The notes beneath the pieces were generated by a model. That model ran no database searches and was not told the DNA's origin. It saw only the letters and a program-made list of their open reading frames with translations. From Marinobacterium lacunae (GTDB taxonomy: Bacteria > Pseudomonadota > Gammaproteobacteria > Pseudomonadales > Balneatricaceae): 64,000 nucleotides of DNA. Where the stretch lies: the NCBI RefSeq assembly GCF_000705555.1, contig NZ_JMQN01000040.1, positions 124,001 to 188,000 of the forward strand, in the 5' to 3' direction. The translations under genes and the position numbers were made by a program. Positions 42,401 through 50,994 of the stretch are shown piece by piece. The number at the start of each line of letters is the position of its first letter. The first letter of the stretch is position 1.

Positions 42401-43000
42401 GCGATGCCAAGGCTAGCTGCAGATATGGGCAACCGCCGCCGGCGATTCATCGAGTTCTACGCAGCGCTCGCCGCATTTCACGTATCAGATCCGACTCAAC
42501 AATTGCTACCTGCGCTTTTTGATCACGGATCGCTAGAAGATCGATTGACGTTCGCAACGCATCTCGGATACTTCCTGCGCAAAATGGAACAATCAGCCAG
42601 ACAGCAATTGTGGAATGGTTGGTTACGCCAGTATTGGCAGGATCGACAGCAAGGTGTGCTAGCTACCTTGGATGATACCGAAATTAGGAAGATGCTAGAG
42701 TGGCTGCCTTACCTTGGCGACGTCTTTCCTGATGCTGTAGCCTTGGCCGGTAGCTTCCCCGTTATCCGAATTGAACACGCTTATTTTCTCTACGAGCTGC
42801 GTAATAGTGAACTAATCACCCGGTTCCCCATTGAATCTGCAGAGTTGCTTATCTACCTTGCTAACTGCATCTGCCTTTCGGGATACTCTCCCGCTGATCT
42901 AGAAGAAATCAACGCACGTCTACCACAGTTACCTGACCAATTGAGGCATAAAGTCAATGAGGCGCTAGCTCGCGCTGGTGTACTGAATGCAAGCAATTAA
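39473..43000 (+). CDS. Large SIR2-domain protein (probable NAD+-consuming anti-phage effector)
   Basis: The 1175-residue protein has an N-terminal SIR2 domain (about 15-260): FAGAGVSMGPPSNLASF (residues 25-41), KLVTTNFDLHFE with the catalytic Asn, HLHGAL with the catalytic His, and VLFVGYRHNDVVMNYL. The remaining 900 residues are helical, repeat-like, and end in a segment resembling DUF4020 (LLIYLANCICLSGYSPADLE). Related long SIR2 proteins (DSR1, DSR2 and similar) deplete NAD+ after sensing a phage protein and abort infection. The long C-terminal part would be the sensor. It is the last gene before attR, a usual cargo position. Confidence 0.8.
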   Translation: MTKLGAIEFDDRILDALRDDRLVVFAGAGVSMGPPSNLASFWELTFDIARGTGLNPSEPLDRFLGQLHHRQVAVHERAAQLLSPAKSAPNALHHDLLRLFRTAERVKLVTTNFDLHFESAANILFNTAPNVYQAPALPLGYDFSGIVHLHGALPSARHLVLTDADFGRAYLTEGWARRFLVDVFRNYTVLFVGYRHNDVVMNYLARALPADSVANRFALTDEDGSWDLLGINPVRFVKGTDEHAYRELYEGVQRLSERTARGALDWQSRLAELGNRAPPTDEEAISEIEQAMREVHTTRFLLNVARDPEWLRWLHKRKYLDALFVTLDLKERDILLVEWLARNFVIEHPTEVFEIVAAHGLQMNSVLWWSICREFGIMSEKPLENSALSRWITILLSSASTPADPHALMWLAERCAREGCVELTLKSFLAMCEHRINVKPGFSWPDDEETEHRRQLEADCPLQADHWSLDEVWTKFLKPHLAQVAQPLLSSIALRLEQMHSDLSAWDKASREWDPISYGRSAIEPHDQDEYSDAIDVLIDAARDTLEWLGENSPALLDAWIEMLVISDAPLLRRLAIHAITVHPERSPEERLQWLLDRVGLHELPEHHEVHRAVALSYTSADDQARKAVVDTILAHTLPTYDDCPAEKRTARSHFDWLSWLLQAKPDCLLAEAALAPIKAQYTEWRLSDHPDLTHWVGSADWVGSESPWSVDQLLAREPCEQLDDLLNFTGNRFEGPSRESLLANCREACKQNSSWAFALGKALTERALWSSDLWPALIRGLQESELAADGCRDLLTLVSNPLMWSTHAYEIANLLYSLVRDGGKPYSLDLLEQANAIALPVWKTLEAGTQDQDIDDWLSRAINRPAGVIVEFWINSLSLLLHGKTGADRSLPENYRHWFTLVAQDETSKGGMGRSLLASQSAFLFGIDEAWTRQHIIPLFSDPDRTKFGQAWDGFLMWGRLNPALVDALLPAFIAAMPRLAADMGNRRRRFIEFYAALAAFHVSDPTQQLLPALFDHGSLEDRLTFATHLGYFLRKMEQSARQQLWNGWLRQYWQDRQQGVLATLDDTEIRKMLEWLPYLGDVFPDAVALAGSFPVIRIEHAYFLYELRNSELITRFPIESAELLIYLANCICLSGYSPADLEEINARLPQLPDQLRHKVNEALARAGVLNASN

Positions 43001-43116
43001 GTGTTGGTTGCATCAAGGACTCGATTAAATACTTGTAGAGTGCTCACCGACTGATTCCAAAGCCTAATTCTGACGGCCGATGTCAGAGCTGATAGCGCCT
43101 AACACACCTTACAGAC

Positions 43117-43140
43117 TGCCGGAGATAGGAATCGAATCTC
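43117..43140 (-). other. Possible relic of a tRNA 3' end (tRNA-Leu-like)
   Basis: On the minus strand the segment reads AGATTCGATTCC then TATCTCCGGCA, which looks like a T-loop followed by the 3' acceptor strand of a GCCGGAG-type tRNA-Leu. No 5' half is present. It could be an old attachment relic inside the element or chance. Confidence 0.25.
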
Positions 43141-43237
43141 TGGAGCTCAATAGCCTGGTAACATCCGCGCCCAGCTTATTTCACGAGCACGAAGGATGAC
43201 ATACCGAGCTCTGTAACAAAAACAGCGCAGTACTTTG

Positions 43238-43263
43238 CAAATGGCAACCGAGTGGCAACCAGA
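43238..43263. repeat. Right copy of 26-bp repeat with TGGCAACC doublet (arm-type site)
   Basis: Identical over 26 bases to 24873-24898, in the same orientation, and 65 bp from attR. The TGGCAACC motif occurs at 43242-43249 and 43253-43260. In the excised circle both copies would flank attP as expected for integrase arm sites. The rest of 43001-43327 contains no convincing gene. Confidence 0.6.
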
Positions 43264-43327
43264 AAGGACGTTGAGCCAGAAACGAAAAAATCGCCACATG
43301 GCGATTCATATAACTACTTGATTTAAA

Positions 43328-43372
43328 TGGTCGGGACGGCAGGATTTGAACCTGCGACCCCTTGCACCCCAT
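43328..43372. repeat. attR within tRNA-Pro
   Basis: This is the right copy of the 45-bp att repeat. It is part of the intact tRNA-Pro gene: the element supplies the 3' half and keeps the tRNA functional. Repeat-to-repeat distance is 18,637 bp. Confidence 0.9.
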
Positions 43373-43404
43373 GCAAGTGCGCTACCAGACTGCGCTACGC
43401 CCCG
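43328..43404 (-). tRNA. tRNA-Pro (anticodon GGG)
   Basis: On the minus strand it begins CGGGGCGTAGCGCAGTCTGG and ends CGTCCCG, discriminator A and CCA. The acceptor stem pairs (one G-T), the anticodon stem is CTTGC/GCAAG with loop ATGGGGT (GGG), and the T arm has GGTTCAAATCC. It is the attachment site of the element to its left and the last member of the thrS-to-merR cluster. Confidence 0.96.
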
Positions 43405-43476
43405 ACTAGGCGGAGACCTGAAGGTCTCGAAGAGAGATGCGAATACTACATTAAGGTTTTGATAAATGGAAGCTTT

Positions 43477-43842
43477 TTATCTAACCGATTTTAGTAAATC
43501 GCGAATCGTTTCAAGCTCGGTAATGGTCTGACGCAACAGCTGACGATAGCGTTTGGCATCGTCACCCGCTTGCTCGCCTTTGAGCCATTGGCGTGCTCCA
43601 ACAATCGTAAACCCCTGATCGTACAAGAGGCTTCGAATCTGCCTGATCAGCAAGAGGTCCTGGCGCTGGTAATAGCGGCGATTGCTGCGTTTGACCGGCT
43701 GTATCTGCTCAAACTCCTGCTCCCAATACCTCAGAACATGAGGTTTAAGATCACAAAGTTTGGCAGCCTCGCCAATGGTGAAGTAGCGCTTGCCGGGTAT
43801 GGGCTCCAGCTCAATCTGCTGAGTTGGACTGCTGTCCGGCAT
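43477..43842 (-). CDS. MerR-family regulator of the ihfA cluster
   Basis: This 121-residue MerR protein has the winged helix [20 protein letters not shown] followed by [20 protein letters not shown] and a C-terminal dimerisation helix ([20 protein letters not shown]). It lacks a metal-binding C-terminal loop. Its start lies within the 3' end of ihfA (about 32-bp overlap), the order conserved in pseudomonads and relatives. Its ligand and targets are unknown. Confidence 0.92.
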   Translation of the reverse strand: MPDSSPTQQIELEPIPGKRYFTIGEAAKLCDLKPHVLRYWEQEFEQIQPVKRSNRRYYQRQDLLLIRQIRSLLYDQGFTIVGARQWLKGEQAGDDAKRYRQLLRQTITELETIRDLLKSVR

Positions 43843-44125
43843 AAGCTTCTACACGTTCCTTGAGCTTTTGGCCTGGGCGGAAGGTTACGACCCGGCGTGC
43901 CGAGATCGGAACCTCCTCTCCAGTTTTAGGGTTCCGGCCCGGCCGCTGTCGCTTGTCGCGCAGATCGAAGTTGCCGAAGCCGGATAGTTTCACGTGCTCG
44001 TTTGATGCCAGACTGGCGCGAATTTCCTCAAAGAAGGACTCAACCATCTCTTTCGCTTCGCGCTTGTTAAGCCCCAGTTCCTCGAACAGACGCTCAGCCA
44101 TATCAGCTTTTGTCAAAGAGCTCAT
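43811..44125 (-). CDS. ihfA: Integration host factor subunit alpha
   Basis: This 104-residue HU/IHF-family protein has [20 protein letters not shown] at its N-terminus and the DNA-bending beta arm with [20 protein letters not shown] followed by [18 protein letters not shown]. It pairs with IhfB to bend DNA. I use the ATG at 44125; a GTG three codons earlier is the alternative. It follows pheT by 15 bp, the conserved gammaproteobacterial order. IHF usually assists the kind of integrase found in the neighbouring element. Confidence 0.96.
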   Translation of the reverse strand: MSSLTKADMAERLFEELGLNKREAKEMVESFFEEIRASLASNEHVKLSGFGNFDLRDKRQRPGRNPKTGEEVPISARRVVTFRPGQKLKERVEAYAGQQSNSAD

Positions 44126-44140
44126 GACACTCACCCTGTC

Positions 44141-46519
44141 TTAGTCTCTTAATGTTGCTCCGACTTTTTCACTCAGAGCGGTAACAACAGCGCTCACCGC
44201 GCTGTTTATTTCTTCATCATTAAGAGTGCGTGATGGATGTTGCCAGGTCAAGCCCATAGCCAGACTTTTTCGTCCCGGTTCAATACCTTGGCCCTGATAA
44301 ACGTCGAACAAGGTGACCTGTTTAAGGTACTCGCCAGCATTCTCCGCCACCACTTCACGAAGCTTCGCAAAGGGTGTTTCGGCACTGACAAGCAGCGCCA
44401 GATCGCGACGCGACTCGGGGAACTTGGACAGTTCGGAGAAACGTGCCACACGGCCGTCGACCACCGCATCCAGCGCGATTTCGAACAGATACACCGGACC
44501 GGTCAGATCCAGCGACTTCTGTAATGACGGATGCAGGGCACCGATACGACCCACCAGCTCGCCATCCAGCAGGATTGCGGCGCTCTGGCCCGGATGCAGT
44601 GCAACATGGCTGTCGGCACGGAAACTGAATCGGCCGGCGTTGCTGCCCAGAGCCAACAGCGTTTCCAGATCGCCCTTCAGGTCGAAGAAGTCGACCTTAT
44701 CGTTACCGGCACTCCACCCCTCCGGCTGACGGCTACCGCAGATGATGCCGGCCACCACGTTCTGCTGCTGCAGTCCATCGGTGCCGGGAATGAAGCGTTG
44801 ACCGATCTCGAACAGGCGCACACGCGACTGCTGACGATGCTGGTTATACTGCACCGCCTTGGCCAGACCCGGCCATAGCGTAGTGCGCATTACCGCCATC
44901 TCGGCGGAGATCGGGTTGGCCAGCGCCATCGGCGTGTTCTGGTCGTCGAACTGCTTGGACAGGCCCGCTTCGATGAAGCTGTAGGTAATCGCCTCCTGGT
45001 AGCCCAACGAGATCAGGTGGGCACGCACGCGGCTCTGGTTCACCTTCGCTTCAGCGATCGGCGGAATCGGCAGCTCGGCGCGCGGCGTACGCACCGGCAG
45101 GTTGTTGTAACCGTACACACGGGCGATCTCTTCGATCAGGTCCATCTCCAGGCTGATATCGAAGCGATAGCTCGGCACGCTGGCCAGCCACTCACGCTCG
45201 CCGTTGCGCTCCAGGTTCAGGCCCAGACGGGTCAGAATCTCTTCGATCTCCGCAGCCGGGATCTCCAGCGCCAGCATGGAGGTGACCTTGTCGTGGCGCA
45301 GGCGCACCTTCTCCGCCTTCGGCAGCTGATCTTCAGCCACGGCCTCGGTCACCGGACCGGGTTGACCGCCGACGATCTCGAGCAGCAGCGCGGTGGCGCG
45401 CTCCATGGCGCGACGCTGCAACTGCCAGTCGACACCACGCTCAAAGCGGTGGGAGGAGTCGGTGTGCAGACCATAGCTGCGAGCACGACCGGCGATCGCC
45501 AGCGGTGCGAAGAAGGCGCTCTCCAGCAGGATATCGCGGGTCTCATCGGTCACCGACGTCGGCTCGCCGCCCATGATACCGGCCATCGCTACGGCGGCGC
45601 CGCTGTCGGCAATCACCAGCGTATCGCTGTTGAGTTTGACCTCCTGCCCGTCGAGCAGGGTCAGCGCTTCGTCCTGCTGCGCCATGCGCACCTGGATGCC
45701 ACCGTTAAGCTTGTTCAGATCAAACGCGTGCATCGGCTGGCCGAGTTCGATCAGCACATAGTTGGTCACATCGACCACCGGATCGATGGAGCGGATACCA
45801 GAGCGGCGCAGCTTCTCCTGCAGCCACAGCGGCGACTCCACACCGGGGTTGATGTTGCGGATCACGCGCGCCAGATAACGTGGGCAGCCGTGCGGCGCCA
45901 CCAGCGTCGCCTCGATCTGATCATCGATCTGCGGCGCTACCGGCGAGCAGTCGATCTCGGCCACCGGCACCTTGTTCAGCACACCCACTTCACGCGCCAT
46001 ACCGGCGACGCTGAGGCAGTCACCACGGTTCGGCGTCAGATCCACATCGATGATCTGGTCGTTCAGTTTCAGGTAGTCGCGAATGTCGCTGCCAACCGGC
46101 GCATCGGCGGCCAGTTCCATCAGACCGCCATGGTCGTCGGACAGACCCAGCTCATCCTCGGCGCAGAGCATGCCGAAGGACTCAACCTGGCGCAGTTTCG
46201 CTTTCTTGATCTTGAAATCGCCCGGCAAGATTGCGCCTACCTGGGCGAAGGGCACCTTGATTCCGGCACGCGCATTGGGCGCGCCGCATACAACCTGTAC
46301 CGTCTCCTTGCCGTCACTGACCTGACAGACGCGGAGCTTATCGGCATTCGGGTGCTGTTCGGCACTGAGTATCTCACCGACCACTACACCGCTGAACGCG
46401 CCGGCAACCGGCTCGACGTCGTCCACTTCCAGCCCCGACAGGCTGAGCTGATCGGCCAGGGTCTGGGTATCAATCTCGGGCTGCACCAACTCGCGCAACC
46501 AGTGTTCACTGAATTTCAT
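44141..46519 (-). CDS. pheT: Phenylalanyl-tRNA synthetase beta subunit
   Basis: This 792-residue protein has the full bacterial domain set: N-terminal tRNA-binding EMAP-like domain (about 40-150, VGEILSAEQHPNADKLRVCQ), B3/B4 editing domain (210-370), B5 (400-470), the catalytic-like core and the C-terminal ferredoxin-fold anticodon-binding domain (FSELSKFPESRRDLALLV). With PheS it forms the alpha2-beta2 enzyme charging tRNA-Phe. It follows pheS with 39 bp between. Confidence 0.98.
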   Translation of the reverse strand: MKFSEHWLRELVQPEIDTQTLADQLSLSGLEVDDVEPVAGAFSGVVVGEILSAEQHPNADKLRVCQVSDGKETVQVVCGAPNARAGIKVPFAQVGAILPGDFKIKKAKLRQVESFGMLCAEDELGLSDDHGGLMELAADAPVGSDIRDYLKLNDQIIDVDLTPNRGDCLSVAGMAREVGVLNKVPVAEIDCSPVAPQIDDQIEATLVAPHGCPRYLARVIRNINPGVESPLWLQEKLRRSGIRSIDPVVDVTNYVLIELGQPMHAFDLNKLNGGIQVRMAQQDEALTLLDGQEVKLNSDTLVIADSGAAVAMAGIMGGEPTSVTDETRDILLESAFFAPLAIAGRARSYGLHTDSSHRFERGVDWQLQRRAMERATALLLEIVGGQPGPVTEAVAEDQLPKAEKVRLRHDKVTSMLALEIPAAEIEEILTRLGLNLERNGEREWLASVPSYRFDISLEMDLIEEIARVYGYNNLPVRTPRAELPIPPIAEAKVNQSRVRAHLISLGYQEAITYSFIEAGLSKQFDDQNTPMALANPISAEMAVMRTTLWPGLAKAVQYNQHRQQSRVRLFEIGQRFIPGTDGLQQQNVVAGIICGSRQPEGWSAGNDKVDFFDLKGDLETLLALGSNAGRFSFRADSHVALHPGQSAAILLDGELVGRIGALHPSLQKSLDLTGPVYLFEIALDAVVDGRVARFSELSKFPESRRDLALLVSAETPFAKLREVVAENAGEYLKQVTLFDVYQGQGIEPGRKSLAMGLTWQHPSRTLNDEEINSAVSAVVTALSEKVGATLRD

Positions 46520-46558
46520 GCTGCTGTCCTGAAATCGTTCAATTCTGGGTGGGGCCGA

Positions 46559-47599
<1,041 letters not shown>

Positions 47600-47628
47600 T
47601 CAATTACCTACTGATAGGCGGGTGTGAC

Positions 47629-47985
47629 TTACGCCAAAGCCGCTTTGGCTTTCTCAACCACCGCAGCAAAAGCCACCTGCTGATGAACAGCCAGGTCAGC
47701 CAGTACCTTACGGTCGATTTCGATGTTGGCCTTTTTCAGACCAGCGATAAAGCGGCTGTAGGACAGACCGTTGATACGGGCAGCAGCGTTGATACGGGCG
47801 ATCCACAGAGCGCGGAACTGACGCTTACGCTGACGACGGTCGCGGTAAGCATACTGACCAGCTTTGATAACCGCCTGCTTGGCTACACGGAACACACGGC
47901 TGCGAGCGCCGTAGTAACCTTTAGCCTGTTTCAGGATCTTCTTATGACGGGCACGAGCCTGTACACCACGTTTTACGCGAGGCAT
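47629..47985 (-). CDS. rplT: 50S ribosomal protein L20
   Basis: This 118-residue, highly basic protein matches L20 along its length ([60 protein letters not shown]). It binds 23S rRNA early in assembly and, in E. coli, represses its own operon. It lies 42 bp after rpmI. Confidence 0.98.
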   Translation of the reverse strand: MPRVKRGVQARARHKKILKQAKGYYGARSRVFRVAKQAVIKAGQYAYRDRRQRKRQFRALWIARINAAARINGLSYSRFIAGLKKANIEIDRKVLADLAVHQQVAFAAVVEKAKAALA

Positions 47986-48027
47986 AGCAATTCCTTCCTA
48001 TAAATAAAAGTTGATTCAGACTAAAGC

Positions 48028-48222
48028 TTACAGATACGGCAGCATGCGCTTAACCAGAGCCTGGTCAGCAGCATTAACCTGCAGCATCGGGCGCAGCTGA
48101 CGCTTACGCTTGGTGCTTTTCTTGGTCAGAATGTGGCTTTTGAAGGACTGCTTGTGCTTGATGCCATTAGCAGTTTTCTTGAAACGTTTTGCCGCACCGC
48201 GGACAGTTTTAATCTTAGGCAT
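48028..48222 (-). CDS. rpmI: 50S ribosomal protein L35
   Basis: This 64-residue protein starts [20 protein letters not shown], the canonical L35 N-terminus, and ends [10 protein letters not shown] use the ATG at 48222, not the upstream frame opening at 48279, because the length is exact for the family and GGAGATTGAG lies upstream. Confidence 0.97.
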   Translation of the reverse strand: MPKIKTVRGAAKRFKKTANGIKHKQSFKSHILTKKSTKRKRQLRPMLQVNAADQALVKRMLPYL

Positions 48223-48324
48223 TCTCAATCTCCACGCATTCGTTTGTAATGCGCCAGCCTGAACCGACAAAACCCACACTCTCGATTACAGGAATCGACA
48301 GCGCGGGCTTAGACGAACAGCTGA

Positions 48325-48861
48325 CTATTTCTTTTTCGGGGCGATGACCATCACCATTTGGCGACCTTCCATCTTCGGCTGCTGTTCTACAGTGCCGAGC
48401 TCGCCGAGGTCTGCCTCGACACGCTGCAACAGCTGCATACCCAGCTCCTGATGAGCCATCTCACGACCGCGGAAACGCAGGGTTACCTTGGCCTTATCCC
48501 CAGCTTCAAGGAAACGTATCAGGTTGCGCAGTTTTACCTGATAATCCCCTTCTTCCGTACCGGGACGGAATTTCACTTCCTTGACCTGCATCTGAGACTG
48601 TTTCTTCTTCGCCTCATTTGCTTTCTTCTTCATCTCATACTGGTGCTTACCATAGTCCATGATCTTACAGACAATGGGATCCGCATCAGAGATCTGTACG
48701 AGGTCAAGTTCGGCTTCTTGAGCGAGCTCAAGAGCCTGATCAATCGTTACGATACCAACCTGTTGGCCATCCGCGCCGATCAGTCGAAGTTCACGTGCAC
48801 GGATGTTTTCGTTTATTGGCGGCAAATTCTGACGAGGGCCGCGCTTGTTATCACGCCTGAT
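48325..48861 (-). CDS. infC: Translation initiation factor IF-3, non-AUG start
   Basis: The protein aligns with IF-3 throughout ([38 protein letters not shown], ending VIAPKKK). The first in-frame ATG/GTG/TTG is too far in. The frame extends upstream through [12 protein letters not shown] to an ATC at 48859-48861, six bases after AGGAGAT, giving 178 residues. Rare AUU/AUC initiators are a known hallmark of infC: IF-3 rejects them and so represses its own synthesis. Confidence 0.93.
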   Translation of the reverse strand: MRRDNKRGPRQNLPPINENIRARELRLIGADGQQVGIVTIDQALELAQEAELDLVQISDADPIVCKIMDYGKHQYEMKKKANEAKKKQSQMQVKEVKFRPGTEEGDYQVKLRNLIRFLEAGDKAKVTLRFRGREMAHQELGMQLLQRVEADLGELGTVEQQPKMEGRQMVMVIAPKKK

Positions 48862-48882
48862 AGTGTTATCTCCTGAAGAATT

Positions 48883-50799
48883 TTATTGTTGACGCCCTTT
48901 ACGGTTCACTTCCTGACTTAGCAGTTCAAGCAGGGCATCAACCGGCATGGTGCCGAGGTCCTCACCGGAGCGCGTACGCACTGCAACGGAGCCGGACTCT
49001 ACTTCTTTATCACCTACCACAAGCAGGTAGGGCACTTTCTGTAAAGTGCGCTCGCGGATTTTAAAGCCGATCTTCTCGTTTCTCAAGTCCGCAACGGCTC
49101 GATAACCCTGATTTTCGAGACGTTCTGTCACCTCTTTCACGAAATCGGCCTGTTTATCGGTAATATTCATCACCGCGACCTGTACCGGTGCCAGCCAGGT
49201 CGGCAACGCTCCGGCATAGTGTTCGATCAGAATACCGATAAAGCGTTCGAACGATCCAAGAATTGCACGGTGTAGCATCACCGGCGTTTCACGCTCGCCC
49301 TGCTCGTTAACGAACTGTGCATTCAGGCGGCCCGGCATCGAGAAGTCGACCTGAATGGTACCGCACTGCCAGACGCGGCCCAAGCAGTCACGCAGGGAAA
49401 ACTCGATCTTCGGACCGTAGAACGCACCCTCGCCCGGCAGTTCATCCCAATCCAGTTGCGCGGTATCCAGGGCATCGGCCAGCGCTTTCTCCGCCTTGTC
49501 CCAGCTCTCATCGGAACCGACACGCTGCTCTGGACGGGTGGAGAGCTTATAGATGATGTCAGTGAAGCCGAAATCAGCATAGACCTCATGTAGAAACTCA
49601 ATGAACGAGGCCACTTCTGACTGGATGGAGTTCTCGGCACAGAAGATATGTGCGTCATCCTGCACGAAACCGCGCACACGCATGATGCCGTGCAGTGCGC
49701 CGGAGGGCTCGTTGCGGTGGCATGAGCCAAACTCGGCCAGACGCAGCGGCATCTCACGGTAGGAGCGCAACCCCTGATTGAACACCTGAATGTGGCAGGG
49801 GCAGTTCATCGGTTTGATGGCAAAGTCACGACTCTCGGAGTGCGTGGTAAACATCTGCTCGTGGAACTTGTCCCAGTGGCCTGACTTCTCCCACAGGGTA
49901 CGCTCGACCACCTGAGGCGTCTTGATCTCCTGATAACCGTGCTTGCGCTGTTTGGCACGCATGTATTGCTCGATCTGCTGGTACAGGGTCCAGCCGTGCG
50001 GGTGCCAGAACACCATGCCCGGCGCTTCTTCCTGCAGATGGAACAGGTTCAGCTGCTTGGCCAGCTTGCGGTGATCGCGCTTTTCGGCCTCCTCCAGACG
50101 GTGCAAGTAAGATTTCAGCTCCTTCTTGTCACCCCAGGCGGTACCGTAGATACGCTGCAGCATCTCGTTCTTGGCATCGCCGCGCCAGTAGGCACCGGCC
50201 ACCTTCATCAGCTTGAACGCTTTGATATGGCCGGTGGAGGGTACGTGTGGACCCCGGCAGAGGTCGATGAAATCGCCCTGACGGTAGAAGGAGAGAGGCT
50301 CCTCGCCCGGGATCGATTCGATGATCTCGACCTTGTACTTCTCCCCCATCTGCTGGAACATCGCCACCGCTTCACTGCGGCTCATGATGGAGCGGGAAAC
50401 CTCAAGGTTCGCCTTGGAAAGCTCATTCATACGCTGCTCGATCTTCGCCAGATCTTCCTGCGTGAACGGCCGCTCATAGGCGAAATCGTAATAGAAGCCA
50501 TGTTCGATGACAGGACCGATGGTCACCTGAGCACCCGGAAACAGTTCCTGTACGGCCATCGCCATCAGGTGCGCACAGGAGTGCCGGATAACATCCACAC
50601 CCTCTTCGTCACGCGCCGTCACGATCGCCAGCTGCGTATCCTGCTCGATGAGGTAGCTGGTATCGACCAGCGTACCGTCGACCTTGCCCGCCAGGGCAGC
50701 TTTGGCCAGTCCGGTGCCGATTGAGGCAGCGACATCGTATACAGTTACCGGGTGATCGAATTCGCGTGTACTTGCGTCTGGGAGGGTAATGACAGGCAT
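48883..50799 (-). CDS. thrS: Threonyl-tRNA synthetase
   Basis: This 638-residue class II synthetase has the TGS domain (1-62), the editing domain with [14 protein letters not shown], the catalytic core ([20 protein letters not shown] with the zinc Cys, then [20 protein letters not shown], and motif 3 [19 protein letters not shown]) and the C-terminal anticodon-binding domain. It charges tRNA-Thr. It is the first gene of the cluster, followed 21 bp later by infC. Confidence 0.98.
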   Translation of the reverse strand: MPVITLPDASTREFDHPVTVYDVAASIGTGLAKAALAGKVDGTLVDTSYLIEQDTQLAIVTARDEEGVDVIRHSCAHLMAMAVQELFPGAQVTIGPVIEHGFYYDFAYERPFTQEDLAKIEQRMNELSKANLEVSRSIMSRSEAVAMFQQMGEKYKVEIIESIPGEEPLSFYRQGDFIDLCRGPHVPSTGHIKAFKLMKVAGAYWRGDAKNEMLQRIYGTAWGDKKELKSYLHRLEEAEKRDHRKLAKQLNLFHLQEEAPGMVFWHPHGWTLYQQIEQYMRAKQRKHGYQEIKTPQVVERTLWEKSGHWDKFHEQMFTTHSESRDFAIKPMNCPCHIQVFNQGLRSYREMPLRLAEFGSCHRNEPSGALHGIMRVRGFVQDDAHIFCAENSIQSEVASFIEFLHEVYADFGFTDIIYKLSTRPEQRVGSDESWDKAEKALADALDTAQLDWDELPGEGAFYGPKIEFSLRDCLGRVWQCGTIQVDFSMPGRLNAQFVNEQGERETPVMLHRAILGSFERFIGILIEHYAGALPTWLAPVQVAVMNITDKQADFVKEVTERLENQGYRAVADLRNEKIGFKIRERTLQKVPYLLVVGDKEVESGSVAVRTRSGEDLGTMPVDALLELLSQEVNRKGRQQ

Positions 50800-50994
50800 C
50801 GGAGTTCCTTTAGCTTAGTGGTGGCCCCTACGACAGGCCACATAAGTGCTTCGCTGGCGGCCCCACTGGCCACCGGTTGAAAATAAGACGGGCAAGTATA
50901 GCGCTGCACCGCAGCAACCTCCACCCATACGGACAACGCTGGCGATTACGCGTACAATTGGGCAGGTTAACGGCGACAGAAATATACAATAACC
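50800..50994 (-). promoter_or_regulatory. thrS leader / divergent promoter region
   Basis: The thrS leader contains two GGCC hairpins (GTGGCC with GGCCAC around 50819-50842, and a GGTGGCC/GGGGCCGCC stretch further upstream) close to the AAAGGAACTCC ribosome-binding site. In E. coli the thrS leader mimics tRNA-Thr and is bound by the enzyme; whether that holds here is not evident. The region also holds the promoter of the divergent sensor kinase. Confidence 0.4.

Noticed and set aside
24691-43372. Calling the element a complete prophage
   Set aside because: No large terminase, portal, major capsid, tail, lysis or CI-type repressor protein gene can be found in 18.6 kb; only two virion-type genes are present.
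43811-44125. A functional link between ihfA and the neighbouring element
   Set aside because: The ihfA-merR-tRNA-Pro order is the conserved chromosomal arrangement, so the closeness to attR follows from the tRNA target and needs no special explanation.
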